Under the pieces are notes generated by a model. That model searched no databases. It saw nothing but the letters and a program-made list of their open reading frames with translations, and was not told the DNA's origin. Position numbers and translations under genes: made by a program. A DNA stretch of 57,831 nt from Aliihoeflea sp. 2WW (GTDB lineage: Bacteria; Pseudomonadota; Alphaproteobacteria; Rhizobiales; Rhizobiaceae): positions 1 through 57,831 of the forward strand of contig NZ_AYOD01000042.1 of the NCBI RefSeq assembly GCF_000497755.1. The letters are read 5' to 3'. Within the stretch, counting starts at the first letter, position 1. The number at the start of each line of letters is the position of its first letter. Shown piece after piece: positions 10,325 through 18,720 of this stretch.

Positions 10325-10561
10325 ATGACACCCAATACACGCGTCAAGGAACGGGCCGAGGAACAGTCGTCGGCGATGAATGCAGACCAGCAGGCGGTCA
10401 TCCGCATGGTGGCGAACGACCTCCACCGTCTCAACCAGTCGGTGATGAAGGCGGTCGAGGCCGGCGTCTCCGTCGAGCTGGTGCGCTCCGCGCGTCACCA
10501 TGGCGGCGAAGGGAACTGGGGTGACCTCCTGATCCCGGTCGTCGTGACGAAGGGCAACTGA
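10325..10561 (+). CDS. Small conserved-looking protein downstream of aceA
   Basis: Encodes 78 residues with an AGGAG ribosome binding site 9 nt before the ATG. The protein is soluble, probably helical in its first two thirds (Gln/Asn/Val-rich helix around residues 20-50), and ends in a hydrophobic DLLIPVVV segment. I do not recognise the family. Its place 57 nt behind aceA, with only a hairpin between, suggests co-expression with the glyoxylate bypass at a lower level. Confidence 0.7.
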   Translation: MTPNTRVKERAEEQSSAMNADQQAVIRMVANDLHRLNQSVMKAVEAGVSVELVRSARHHGGEGNWGDLLIPVVVTKGN

Positions 10562-10580
10562 ACCCTCATTTGAAAGTCTT

Positions 10581-10605
10581 GCGCGCGGGCGAAGCGTCCG
10601 CGCGC
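10581..10605 (+). terminator. Probable terminator of the aceA unit
   Basis: GCGCGCGG / CCGCGCGC stem with a 9-nt loop, followed by a T-containing tail (GTTTCCGTTT), 20 nt after the stop of the small gene. Confidence 0.6.
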
Positions 10606-10679
10606 CGTTTCCGTTTAAGGAAATCTTTTCCAAACGGAATTTTGTAACCTGAAATTGTACACGCGCTAAACGCAACCCG

Positions 10680-10708
10680 TTGACATACAACCTCAATGAT
10701 CCACTATC
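10680..10708 (+). promoter_or_regulatory. Possible sigma-70-type promoter
   Basis: TTGACA at 10680-10685 and ACTATC at 10703-10708 are separated by 17 nt, upstream of the receiver-like gene. The -35 is consensus; the -10 is weak. Confidence 0.35.
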
Positions 10709-10759
10709 CCCGTTGCCGGTTGTAGCCGGCGGGGGTTGGTTCGAACGGGGCGGTGGCGG

Positions 10760-11227
10760 ATGCAGGGGACGGACGGCAATAATCTTCCTCCCGAACGGAC
10801 AGGCTACTCGCCGGCGCTGATGGGCCAGGGGCTCGACGGGGCTCTCGTGCAGATCGTCAGTTCCGCCCGCGTCAACGCGCTCGTCGTCTCCAAGATCGTG
10901 GAACGCTGCGGATTGAAGGCCTTCGCCACCGGAGTCGGCGATGCGATGGCGCAGTACAGGGATCGCCTGCCCGGCACCGTTATTCTCGACGGCGGCGCGA
11001 CCAACCGGGAATGCGACGATCTTCTGGATGCCCTCCTGACCAGCGCCTGCGCGCTCAAGGGACGACCCGGCATCCTGTTCGTCGCCAGCCGGCATCTCAC
11101 CGAGGATGAAGAGGCCGAGTTCGGCCCGCCGGATGCGGTGGTGGCAAAGCCGATCACGCCCGAATCGCTGCAGCCCGCCATCCGGCATCTCGTAGCGCGG
11201 CTTTCAGCGGCTGCCGCGCGAAGCTGA
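10760..11227 (+). CDS. Degenerate receiver (CheY-like) domain protein
   Basis: Protein of 155 residues. Its second half resembles a response-regulator receiver: a hydrophobic strand ending in Asp (GTVILDGG), and a late VVAKPITPESLQ segment matching the conserved Lys-Pro plus helix 5. The acidic pair normally near the N-terminus of a receiver is not seen (ALVVSKIVERCG takes its place), so phosphorylation is doubtful. It stands alone, between the aceA unit and the second glutamine-synthetase gene. The ATG at 10760 is used; a TTG 24 nt upstream is possible. Confidence 0.6.
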   Translation: MQGTDGNNLPPERTGYSPALMGQGLDGALVQIVSSARVNALVVSKIVERCGLKAFATGVGDAMAQYRDRLPGTVILDGGATNRECDDLLDALLTSACALKGRPGILFVASRHLTEDEEAEFGPPDAVVAKPITPESLQPAIRHLVARLSAAAARS

Positions 11228-11293
11228 CCGCCCTTCCAATCGCGGCGCTCCGGTGGCTATAATGCGGCCACTTTCAACGACTTCTGGTGATTG

Positions 11294-12727
11294 ATGCCTG
11301 CCCCCAAAAAGCAAGACCGCGCGGCCCCCAAGGCATCGCGGACGCGCACTCCCCAATTCATGCAGAACCTTCGCGGCGTGAAGAACTGGAAAGAGGCGGG
11401 CGGCTGGCTCGAATGGCGCGGCATCGAGGACATCGAGTGCATCACGCCCGACCAGGCGGGCGTGGCGCGCGGCAAGATGATGCCGTCGAAGAAATTCACG
11501 TCCAACACCTCGCTCGCCCTGCCCTCGGCCGTCTTCATGACGACGATCTCGGGCCGCTATCCGGAGGACGGCAACGGCTTCGTCTATCCCGAGGACGATG
11601 GCGATTTGAAGCTTTTGCCCGACCTTTCGACGCTGTCCGTCGTGCCGTGGGAGAGCGACCCGACGGCGCAGGTGATCTGCGACCTCGTCCACCAGGACGG
11701 GCGTATGGTCGAGTTCACGCCGCGCAATGTGCTGCGCCGCGTGGTCGAAGCCTATGAGCGCAACGGGCTGAAGCCGGTGGTCGCGCCGGAGATCGAATTC
11801 TATCTCGTGCGCAAGAACCCGGACCCGGACTATCCCCTGGTCCCGCCGATCGGCCGGTCGGGCCGCGCGATCGCGGGCGGACAGGGCTATTCGATCGCTG
11901 GCGTCAACGAATTCGACGAATTGATCGACGACATCTACCACTTCTCGGAGGTGCAGGGCCTCGAGATCGACACGCTGATCCACGAGGAAGGCGCGGGACA
12001 GCTCGAGATCAACCTGCGCCATGGCGACCCGGTGGAACTCGCCGACCAGGTCTTCCTCTTCAAGCGCACGATCCGTGAGGCGGCGCTGAAGCACGAGACT
12101 TATGCGACCTTCATGGCCAAGCCCATCCAGGGTCAGCCGGGCTCGGCCATGCACATCCACCAGTCGATCATCGACACGAAGACGGGCAAGAACGTCTTCA
12201 CCAACGACGACGGCTCGGAAACGGAAACGTTCTACAATTTCATCGGCGGATTGCAGCGGCACATGCCAAGCGCGCTCGTCATGCTGGCGCCCTACGTCAA
12301 TTCGTATCGCCGGCTGACGCAGGCATCGGCAGCGCCGGTCAATACGCGCTGGGGCTATGACAACCGCACGACTGCATTCCGCGTGCCGCGCTCGGATTCG
12401 GCTTCGCGGCGCGTCGAAAACCGCATCCCCTCCTCGGACGCCAACCCCTATCTCGCGCTTGCCGCCTCGCTTGCCTGCGGCCTCATCGGCATCCTGCGCG
12501 AGACGAAATGCGATGCGCCGACGGGGTCGAGCGTCAACGAGGACGAGATCGAACTGCCGCGCGGGCTGCTCGAAGCCGTCGAACTGTTCGAGGGCGACGA
12601 CGATCTTCAGGGCATTCTCGGCACGCAATTCATCTCGACCTATGCGGCGATCAAGAAGGCCGAGTTCGAGACGTTCATGGAAGTGATCAGCCCGTGGGAG
12701 CGGGAGTATCTGTTGTTGAATGTGTAG
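11294..12727 (+). CDS. Glutamine synthetase family protein (second PuuA-like paralogue)
   Basis: Type I glutamine-synthetase fold of 477 residues with the family motifs VAPEIEFYL (N-terminal catalytic strand), MHIHQS, NRTTAFRVP and DANPYLALAA. It differs substantially from the paralogue at 2576-4021, especially in the N-terminal 100 residues (basic Lys/Arg-rich start, then WLEWRGIEDIE). A puuB-like oxidase follows after a toxin-antitoxin pair, so gamma-glutamylation of putrescine or a related amine is the probable reaction. The ATG at 11294 directly follows a TTG. Confidence 0.8.
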   Translation: MPAPKKQDRAAPKASRTRTPQFMQNLRGVKNWKEAGGWLEWRGIEDIECITPDQAGVARGKMMPSKKFTSNTSLALPSAVFMTTISGRYPEDGNGFVYPEDDGDLKLLPDLSTLSVVPWESDPTAQVICDLVHQDGRMVEFTPRNVLRRVVEAYERNGLKPVVAPEIEFYLVRKNPDPDYPLVPPIGRSGRAIAGGQGYSIAGVNEFDELIDDIYHFSEVQGLEIDTLIHEEGAGQLEINLRHGDPVELADQVFLFKRTIREAALKHETYATFMAKPIQGQPGSAMHIHQSIIDTKTGKNVFTNDDGSETETFYNFIGGLQRHMPSALVMLAPYVNSYRRLTQASAAPVNTRWGYDNRTTAFRVPRSDSASRRVENRIPSSDANPYLALAASLACGLIGILRETKCDAPTGSSVNEDEIELPRGLLEAVELFEGDDDLQGILGTQFISTYAAIKKAEFETFMEVISPWEREYLLLNV

Positions 12728-12772
12728 GGGCGGCGTGGCACGTTTGGTCGTCTGCAAGGTGAAGACGGTTCG

Positions 12773-13009
12773 ATGAATATCGAGGTCGAGATCAAAGCCG
12801 ATACGAGGCGACGCGTGGCGGCGATCGCGAAGCGGACCGGGCTGTCCGAGTCGGAAATCATCGCCGAGGCACTGGAGCACGGCCATTCACTCGAATGGCA
12901 GGAGCGTTTCGCCGACAAGATCGCCGCCGGAATCAAGGCCGCGGACAGTGGGGAGTTCGCCTCGGAAGTGGATATCGAGCGTATTCGCACCAAGTATCGC
13001 GACGCGTGA
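12773..13009 (+). CDS. ParD/RHH-type antitoxin
   Basis: Protein of 78 residues with a ribbon-helix-helix N-terminus: strand NIEVEIKAD, then helices RRRVAAIAKRTG and SESEIIAEALE. The C-terminal half is acidic/helical, as expected for toxin binding. Its stop overlaps the GTG start of the following ParE-like gene (GTGA), the classical arrangement of an antitoxin-toxin pair. It probably represses its own promoter in the 45-nt gap behind the glutamine-synthetase gene. Confidence 0.8.
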   Translation: MNIEVEIKADTRRRVAAIAKRTGLSESEIIAEALEHGHSLEWQERFADKIAAGIKAADSGEFASEVDIERIRTKYRDA

Positions 13010-13293
13010 AGACCGTTCAATGGACCCTACCCGCGCTTGCAGACCTCGATGCCATGCAGGACTACGTTGCGGAGCGAAATCCGGCGGCAGCCTTCAGGCT
13101 CGTCAACGCCATTCTCGATCGAGCCGCCCATCTTTCGCAGACGCCGGAAATCGGGCGGCCTGGACGGGTTCAGGGCACGCGTGAGCTGGTCCTGGCGGAT
13201 ATCGGATACGTCGTCGCCTACAGGTTGCGCGACGGAGTGGAAATTTTGGCCGTGATGCACGGCGCTCGCGAATGGCCCGAAGAATTTGACTGA
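13006..13293 (+). CDS. ParE/RelE-superfamily toxin
   Basis: Toxin of 95 residues starting at GTG 13006. It shows the ParE pattern: an initial strand, ALADLDAMQDYVAERNPAAA helix pair, then GRPGRVQGTRELVLADIGYVV and a C-terminal IEL/ILAVMHGARE strand. ParE members poison DNA gyrase; RelE-like activity is also possible. The last codons overlap the TTG start of the downstream oxidase gene, which is unusual for a mobile toxin-antitoxin pair. Confidence 0.8.
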   Translation: MKTVQWTLPALADLDAMQDYVAERNPAAAFRLVNAILDRAAHLSQTPEIGRPGRVQGTRELVLADIGYVVAYRLRDGVEILAVMHGAREWPEEFD

Positions 13294-14587
13294 ACACGCC
13301 AGGCAATACCAATCCCCCATCTCCCCCGGCATCTCCTGGTATGAGGCGACGGTCGGCGCGCGGCCGGAATATGCGCCGCTCGACGGGAACGCTTGGGCCG
13401 ATGTCGCGATCATCGGCGGTGGGTTTACCGGGCTGTCGGCGGCCGCGCATCTGGCGAAGGCAGGCACGAATGTCGTGCTGATCGACCAGCATCGCTTCGG
13501 CGACGGCGCGTCGGGGAGGAATGGCGGGCAGCTCGGGACCGGGCAGCGGGCCTGGGCGGAGGAATATGAGGCCGAGCTTGGCTTCACGCGGGCGAAGGCG
13601 CTGTTCGACCTCGCCGAGGAGGCGAAAGCGCATCTTCTGGAATTCGCCGAGACGAACGGGATCGACATCGATTATCGGCCCGGTCAGATGTCGGTGGTGC
13701 ACAAGAAGCGCTATCTGAAGGACTATCAGGCGCACCCGGCGCTGATGGCCGAGCGGTTCGGCTATCCGCACATCAGCTACATGGACGCGGACGAGACGGC
13801 GCGGCGGTTGGGGTCGACGCATTATCTCGGCGGCATTCGCGACACCGGGACGGGTCACATTCATCCGCTGAAACTCGTCGTCGGCACGGCCCGCGTGGCC
13901 GCTGCGGCGGGCGCTGGCCTTCACGAGAACACCCCCGCGACGAAGATCGAGAGCAGCGGCGGCAAGGTGAGGATCACCACACCGCGCGGTACGATCACGG
14001 CCGCCAAGGCGCTCATCGCCGTCAATGCCTATGGCGGCAACCTCGAGGAAAAGAGCGCGGCGCATATCATGCCGATCGGCTCGTTCATCGGCGCGACCGT
14101 GCCGCTCGGAGATGACAGTCCGGTGCTGCCGGGCGGCGAAAGCGTCGACGATTCGCGCTTCGTGGTGCGCTATTTCCGCAAGTCGGCCGACGGGCGACTG
14201 CTCTTCGGCGGACGGGAGATTTATTCGACCGGCGATCCGAAGGGCATCGCCGACCACATTCGGCGGCAGATCGCCGAGGTCTATCCGGCGCTCAAGGACG
14301 TCGAGATCACGCATCAATGGGGCGGCTATGTCGGCATCACCATGCCGCGCAAGCCTTACGTCCGCGAGGTCATGCCGAACGTGATCTCGGCCGGCGGCTA
14401 TTCGGGCCACGGCGTGATGCTGTCGAACTTCATGGGCAAGCTCTACGCCGAGACGGTGGCGGGAAACCGCGACCGGCTGAAGCTGTTCGAGGAACTGAGG
14501 ATTCCTGCATTCCCGGGCGGGCGGGCGCTGCGGGCGCCGCTGATGTTTCTGGCGCTGAACTGGTATGCGTTGAGGGATCGGCTCTAG
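13286..14587 (+). CDS. puuB: FAD-dependent oxidoreductase (probable gamma-glutamylputrescine oxidase)
   Basis: DAO-type flavoprotein of 433 residues. The dinucleotide fold VAIIGGGFTGLSAA lies near residues 40-53, preceded by SWYEATVG, and RNGGQLGTGQR follows; all are typical of PuuB. It would oxidise gamma-glutamylputrescine to the aldehyde with release of ammonia and H2O2. The only usable start before the conserved N-terminus is TTG at 13286, which overlaps the toxin stop by 8 nt, so its translation probably depends on coupling. Together with the upstream glutamine-synthetase-like gene it forms a Puu-type pathway interrupted by a toxin-antitoxin module. Confidence 0.85.
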   Translation: MTEHARQYQSPISPGISWYEATVGARPEYAPLDGNAWADVAIIGGGFTGLSAAAHLAKAGTNVVLIDQHRFGDGASGRNGGQLGTGQRAWAEEYEAELGFTRAKALFDLAEEAKAHLLEFAETNGIDIDYRPGQMSVVHKKRYLKDYQAHPALMAERFGYPHISYMDADETARRLGSTHYLGGIRDTGTGHIHPLKLVVGTARVAAAAGAGLHENTPATKIESSGGKVRITTPRGTITAAKALIAVNAYGGNLEEKSAAHIMPIGSFIGATVPLGDDSPVLPGGESVDDSRFVVRYFRKSADGRLLFGGREIYSTGDPKGIADHIRRQIAEVYPALKDVEITHQWGGYVGITMPRKPYVREVMPNVISAGGYSGHGVMLSNFMGKLYAETVAGNRDRLKLFEELRIPAFPGGRALRAPLMFLALNWYALRDRL

Positions 14588-14675
14588 CTTCCTAGCACAA
14601 TCGAGCCTTCTTTGGTTTGCTCACCTATGGTTGTATGTATCCCGTCTCGCTCGCGTGATTAGGGAGCTATCAACA

Positions 14676-15311
14676 ATGCGAACTGCAATCGTCTTTGACT
14701 GCGAGTTTTTGTGTATCGAAGGTTCTCAGCGGCGCTTCTGGTGTGGTCCTCACGATCCCGATCCAGTCATCGCTCAAATTGGTGCCGTCAAGCTGGGCCT
14801 GAGCGCTGACTTCCCAATTCTCGATACGCATCGGACATATGTTCGTCCGGTCGACCGTTTTGGTCGGCGATATCCGATAGACCCGTTTTTCACGCGCCTG
14901 ACCGGCATCACAGAAGACGCAATTGAGGCTGATGGCGAGTCATTGGACCGCGCCCTGACTAGTGTCAACGAATTCTCAGGCGGGTCCAGATTTTGGTCTT
15001 GGGGCAAGGACGAGTTCAATATGATTGCGATCAGTTGCTACGTCGCGGGAATTGAACCAGTGATCCCAGCAACGCGCTTCGACAATGCGGTCAGGCTGCT
15101 GCTCGCTGCCGGTATGCCGCTGGAAGACCTCGTGAAAACGCCGAGCAACAAGCTGGCCGCCTACTACCACATTGACCATCCCCCACTTCGGGGCCATGAC
15201 GCGGTGGATGACGCCCTGTCGGTGGCATATACGCTGCAATACTTACTGCGCGCTGGAAAACTCGAACCGACCGCCTTCGACGACGCCAGTCAGCGAAAAG
15301 CCGCCCGTTGA
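14676..15311 (+). CDS. DEDD-type 3'-5' exonuclease-like protein
   Basis: Protein of 211 residues with the exonuclease-fold motifs: Exo I FDCEF (Asp8, Glu10) and Exo III HDAVDDA near residue 175, plus a middle LTGITED block resembling the RNase T/DnaQ fold. It may degrade RNA or DNA ends. AGGGAG stands before the ATG at 14676. Its codon use is visibly less GC-rich at third positions than its neighbours, which hints at acquisition by transfer. Its stop codon lies inside a terminator stem. The substrate is unknown. Confidence 0.7.
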   Translation: MRTAIVFDCEFLCIEGSQRRFWCGPHDPDPVIAQIGAVKLGLSADFPILDTHRTYVRPVDRFGRRYPIDPFFTRLTGITEDAIEADGESLDRALTSVNEFSGGSRFWSWGKDEFNMIAISCYVAGIEPVIPATRFDNAVRLLLAAGMPLEDLVKTPSNKLAAYYHIDHPPLRGHDAVDDALSVAYTLQYLLRAGKLEPTAFDDASQRKAAR

Positions 15312-15323
15312 ACGGGCGGCTTT
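15297..15323. terminator. Bidirectional terminator overlapping the exonuclease stop
   Basis: AAAGCCGCCCG / CGGGCGGCTTT with a 5-nt loop. A-tract and T-tract ends serve both strands. It separates the convergent exonuclease gene and the small exported protein gene, and the stem includes the exonuclease stop region. Confidence 0.8.
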
Positions 15324-15339
15324 GAAACGGTGCTGATGC

Positions 15340-15594
15340 TTAGCGGCCGCTCTTGTCCTCGAAGATCAGTTCGCTGCGGGTCTCCGGTGTTGCCATCGCG
15401 GCTTCCTCGGCGATCGAGGCGGTCGTCATCGTGTCGCGGGTGCCGAATGTGAACGGGCCCTGATATTCGGTGTTGTAGTCGAATTGGCTTTCGACGCTGG
15501 CGTCGTAGTTGCCGACATTGACCGGGCCCTGCTGCATGGCGAATGCCGAGCCGGAGAAGAGGATGGCGGCGGTGGCGATCAGAACGGTTTTCAT
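15340..15594 (-). CDS. Small exported protein of unknown function
   Basis: Protein of 84 residues with a clean Sec signal peptide (MKTVLIATAAILFSGSAFA), then a short mature part rich in Asn, Asp, Glu and Thr and without cysteines. AAGGGA precedes the ATG at 15594; a longer in-frame start gives a non-signal leader. The general design (short signal, small acidic periplasmic peptide) is common in rhizobia, but I do not recognise the family. Confidence 0.65.
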   Translation of the reverse strand: MKTVLIATAAILFSGSAFAMQQGPVNVGNYDASVESQFDYNTEYQGPFTFGTRDTMTTASIAEEAAMATPETRSELIFEDKSGR

Positions 15595-15795
15595 GGCGTA
15601 GTCCCTTCGTTTTCTCTGTTTCAATTTCGGGCTGGGTTTTTGTCCCAGTCGCGAACAGTCACGAAGGTTTTGGCGGGGAAGTTTCGGAGGTTTCAGTCAC
15701 AAGGAGTTTAGCGAGTCGTGATGAACCTAAGGGCGGGTTCTGCGTTCGTGCGCGACCGTTGGGAGGAGTCTTTGATGGTCGGGCGGGCCCGACGA

Positions 15796-15940
15796 CCCCC
15801 ACCCTTTATCCCTCCCCACAAGGGGGAGGGAATTCGTCGGCGCTGTTTCTCACCCTTCGATGCACCACCCAGTTTCAGGAAGGTGGCGCGAGGCTCACGC
15901 CCTCCCTCCCCCTTGTGGGGAGGGATACAGGGTGGGGGTC
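15796..15940. repeat. MITE-like palindromic element (family A), copy 1
   Basis: About 145 bp bounded by long inverted ends. The left end starts CCCCCACCCTTTATCCCTCC and continues into CCACAAGGGGGAGGG; the right end is its near complement, finishing in GGGTGGGGGT. A second copy of nearly the same length is at 21391-21537. Both sit between gene ends. The interval 15595-15965 holds this element and no other gene. Confidence 0.75.
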
Positions 15941-15965
15941 AATGAGCGGAAACAGGCCGACGCCG

Positions 15966-17093
15966 CTACGCGACCTTCCGCACGATCACACTGCCCGCCG
16001 AATAGCCCGCGCCGAAGGAACAGATGACGCCAAGGCTGCCCGCCGGCAAATCGGCCGAATGGCGGGAGAAGGCGATGATGGAGCCGGCGGAGGAGGTGTT
16101 GGCGAACTCCTGGAGGACGTTGGGCTGCTCGTCGCGGGTCGGTTCGCGGCCCATGACCTTCGCGCCGATCATGTCGTTCATGCCCTTGTTGGCCTGGTGC
16201 AGCCACAGGCGCGAAAGGTCTTTAGGCGCGATGCCCTCGTCGGCGAGGTGGTTGAGCATCAGTTCGGCGACCATCGGCACGACCTGCTTGAAGACCTTTC
16301 GGCCTTCCTGGCGGAACTGCATGTCGCGCCGGTCTTCCATATGGCCTTCGCGCGTGCGGCGCAGGAAGCCGTTATTGTTGCGGATGTTGTTGGAGAACTC
16401 GGTCAGACAGCGGGTCGACAGGATTTCGTAGGCGTTCTTCGATGTTGCATCGTCGAGGCGCTGGAGGATGACCGCCGTGCAGACGTCGCCGAAGATGAAA
16501 TGGCAGTCGCGGTCGCGCCATTCCTGATGGCCGGACGTGATCTCCGGATTGACCATGAGGATCGCGCGGGCGGAACCGGAGCGGATCATGTCGGCGGCGG
16601 CCTGGATGCCGAAGGTGGCCGACGAACAGGCGACGTTCATGTCGAAGGCGAAGCCCTTGATGCCGAGCGCTTCCTGCACCTCGATCGCGATCGCCGGATA
16701 GGCGCGCTCGTGGTTGGAGGCGGCGCAGATGACGGCGTCGATGTCGGCGGCGGTCAGGCCCGCCTCGTCCATCGCCTTCTTCGCCGCGTCGAGCGCGATC
16801 TCGGCCATGATCGAGATGTCTTCGTCGGCGCGCTCGGTCAGGCGCGGGTGCATGGTTTCGGGGTCGAGGATGCCCGCCTTGTCCATCACGTAGCGGCTCT
16901 CGATGCCGGACGCCTTGACGATGAATTCCTCGCTCGACATCGGCATCGCCGCGCGTGTACCGGCCTCGATCTCGCCGGCATGGGCCGCGTTCTGCCGCGT
17001 CGCGTAATCGTTGTAGGAAGCGACCAGTTCGGCATTGGTGATGGTCTCTTGCGGCGTGAAGATGCCCGTGCCCGTAATGGCGACCTTGTGCAT
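15966..17093 (-). CDS. 3-oxoacyl-ACP synthase III family protein (FabH-like)
   Basis: Thiolase-fold condensing enzyme of 375 residues. It has the FabH triad: Cys156 in NVACSSATFG, His in LWLHQANKGM near residue 295, and Asn in EFANTSSAGS near 335. It would condense an acyl-CoA with malonyl-ACP to start or extend a fatty acyl chain. It is longer than housekeeping FabH and stands outside any plsX-fabH pair, so a specialised acyl product is likely. GGGAG precedes the ATG at 17093; a start 57 nt upstream is in frame but lacks support. Confidence 0.85.
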   Translation of the reverse strand: MHKVAITGTGIFTPQETITNAELVASYNDYATRQNAAHAGEIEAGTRAAMPMSSEEFIVKASGIESRYVMDKAGILDPETMHPRLTERADEDISIMAEIALDAAKKAMDEAGLTAADIDAVICAASNHERAYPAIAIEVQEALGIKGFAFDMNVACSSATFGIQAAADMIRSGSARAILMVNPEITSGHQEWRDRDCHFIFGDVCTAVILQRLDDATSKNAYEILSTRCLTEFSNNIRNNNGFLRRTREGHMEDRRDMQFRQEGRKVFKQVVPMVAELMLNHLADEGIAPKDLSRLWLHQANKGMNDMIGAKVMGREPTRDEQPNVLQEFANTSSAGSIIAFSRHSADLPAGSLGVICSFGAGYSAGSVIVRKVA

Positions 17094-17197
17094 GATTTCT
17101 CCCGTACCAGCGGCAGGCTGCGTGCTGCCTTTGGCTGACAGATAGGCCAAAATGGGAAAAGGGCAAAGCGGGAAGGTTTCGCGCGGGGGCTGGCCAA

Positions 17198-17212
17198 TCT
17201 AAATCGATTAGA
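17198..17212. promoter_or_regulatory. Possible operator upstream of zwf
   Basis: TCTAA-N5-TTAGA dyad 39 nt before the zwf start, in an AT-rich patch. It may bind a regulator of the Entner-Doudoroff operon. It does not match the HexR consensus known to me. Confidence 0.3.
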
Positions 17213-17250
17213 GTATACGAAACGGAACGACAGCAGCGAGCCTTGAACGC

Positions 17251-18720
17251 ATGACCAGCACGACCATTCCCGTCGAGCCCTTCGATTTCGTCGTCTTCGG
17301 CGGCACCGGCGACCTTGCCGAGCGCAAGCTTCTGCCCGCGCTCTACCAGCGGCAGAAGGCGGGGCAGTTTTCCGAGCCGACACGCATTTTCGGCGCCTCG
17401 CGCTCCGAGCTATCCGACGACGAATTTCGCGAATTCGCGCGAAAAGCGATCGCCGAGCACGTGCCGGCGGCGGACATCGACGACGGGCAGGTCGAGCGCT
17501 TCCTGAAGCGTATCGCCTATGTGCATGTCGATGCCAAGTCGGGCGATGGGTTCGACCGGCTGAAGGAGGCGATGGGCGAAACGGACCGCATTCGCGCCTT
17601 CTATCTGGCGGTCGCGCCAGCGCTATTCGGCGACATCGCGGCAAACCTCGAAAAGGCGGGCTTAGTGACGCCGGCAAGCCGGATCATCGTGGAAAAGCCG
17701 ATCGGGCGCGACCTCGCGTCCGCCAGGGCGCTGAACGACGCGATCGGCCGCGTCTTCGACGAACAGCAGATCTTCCGCATCGACCACTATCTCGGCAAGG
17801 AGACGGTGCAGAACCTGATGGCGCTGCGCTTTGCCAATGCGCTCTACGAGCCGCTGTGGAATTCGGCCCATATCGACCACGTGCAGATCACGGTTGCCGA
17901 GGCCGTCGGGCTCGAGGGCCGCGTCTCCTATTACGACAAGGCCGGCGCGCTGCGCGACATGGTGCAGAACCACATGCTGCAGCTTCTGTGCCTCGTCGCC
18001 ATGGAAGCACCCGCCGCGCTCGACGCGGATGCGGTGCGCGACGAGAAGCTGAAGGTGCTGCGTGCGCTCAAACGTGTCAATGGCAGCGATTCGCCGAAGC
18101 TGACCGTGCGCGGGCAATACAAGGCCGGCGCTTCGGCGGGCGGCGCGGTGAAATCCTATGCCGACGAACTCGGCCATGACAGCGAGACGGAGACCTTCGT
18201 CGCGATCAAGGCGGAGATCGAGAACTGGCGCTGGGCGGGCGTGCCGTTTTATCTGCGCACCGGCAAGCGGCTGGCCGAGCGCGTCTCGGAAATCGTCATC
18301 GAATTCAAGCCGATCCCGCATTCGATCTTCGAGGAAAGCGCCGGCAATGTCGTCGCCAACCAGCTCGTGATCCGGCTGCAGCCCGACGAGGGCGTCAAGC
18401 AGTTCATCATGATCAAGGACCCCGGCCCCGGCGGGATGCGGCTGCGCAACGTGGCGCTCGACATGAGCTTCGCGCAGGCCTTCGACGTGCGCAATCCCGA
18501 CGCCTATGAACGGCTGATCATGGACGTGGTGCGCGGCAACCAGACCCTGTTCATGCGCCGCGACGAGGTGGAAGCGGCGTGGCGCTGGATCGACCCGATC
18601 GTTGAGGCCTGGGATGAAAACCAGCAGGGCGTGCAGGGCTATACGTCGGGGACGTGGGGGCCTTCGGGCTCGATCGCGCTGATCGAGCGCGACGGGCGGA
18701 CGTGGCACGAGAGCATTTGA
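17251..18720 (+). CDS. zwf: Glucose-6-phosphate dehydrogenase
   Basis: Oxidises glucose-6-phosphate to 6-phosphogluconolactone with NADP+. The 489-residue protein has the cofactor motif GGTGDLAERK at about residues 14-23 and the active-site peptide RIDHYLGKE near 174-182, both diagnostic. It is first in a zwf-pgl-edd operon: its TGA overlaps the pgl ATG by one base (TGATG). This gives the upper Entner-Doudoroff pathway, the normal sugar route in rhizobia. Confidence 0.97.
   Translation: MTSTTIPVEPFDFVVFGGTGDLAERKLLPALYQRQKAGQFSEPTRIFGASRSELSDDEFREFARKAIAEHVPAADIDDGQVERFLKRIAYVHVDAKSGDGFDRLKEAMGETDRIRAFYLAVAPALFGDIAANLEKAGLVTPASRIIVEKPIGRDLASARALNDAIGRVFDEQQIFRIDHYLGKETVQNLMALRFANALYEPLWNSAHIDHVQITVAEAVGLEGRVSYYDKAGALRDMVQNHMLQLLCLVAMEAPAALDADAVRDEKLKVLRALKRVNGSDSPKLTVRGQYKAGASAGGAVKSYADELGHDSETETFVAIKAEIENWRWAGVPFYLRTGKRLAERVSEIVIEFKPIPHSIFEESAGNVVANQLVIRLQPDEGVKQFIMIKDPGPGGMRLRNVALDMSFAQAFDVRNPDAYERLIMDVVRGNQTLFMRRDEVEAAWRWIDPIVEAWDENQQGVQGYTSGTWGPSGSIALIERDGRTWHESI

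Noticed and set aside
15595-15965. CRISPR-like appearance of repeated C/G-rich blocks
   Set aside because: Only inverted copies of one palindrome are present, with no regularly spaced direct repeats or cas genes.
17093-17250. EcfG promoter before zwf
   Set aside because: GGAAC occurs, but no CGTT follows at 16 or 17 nt.
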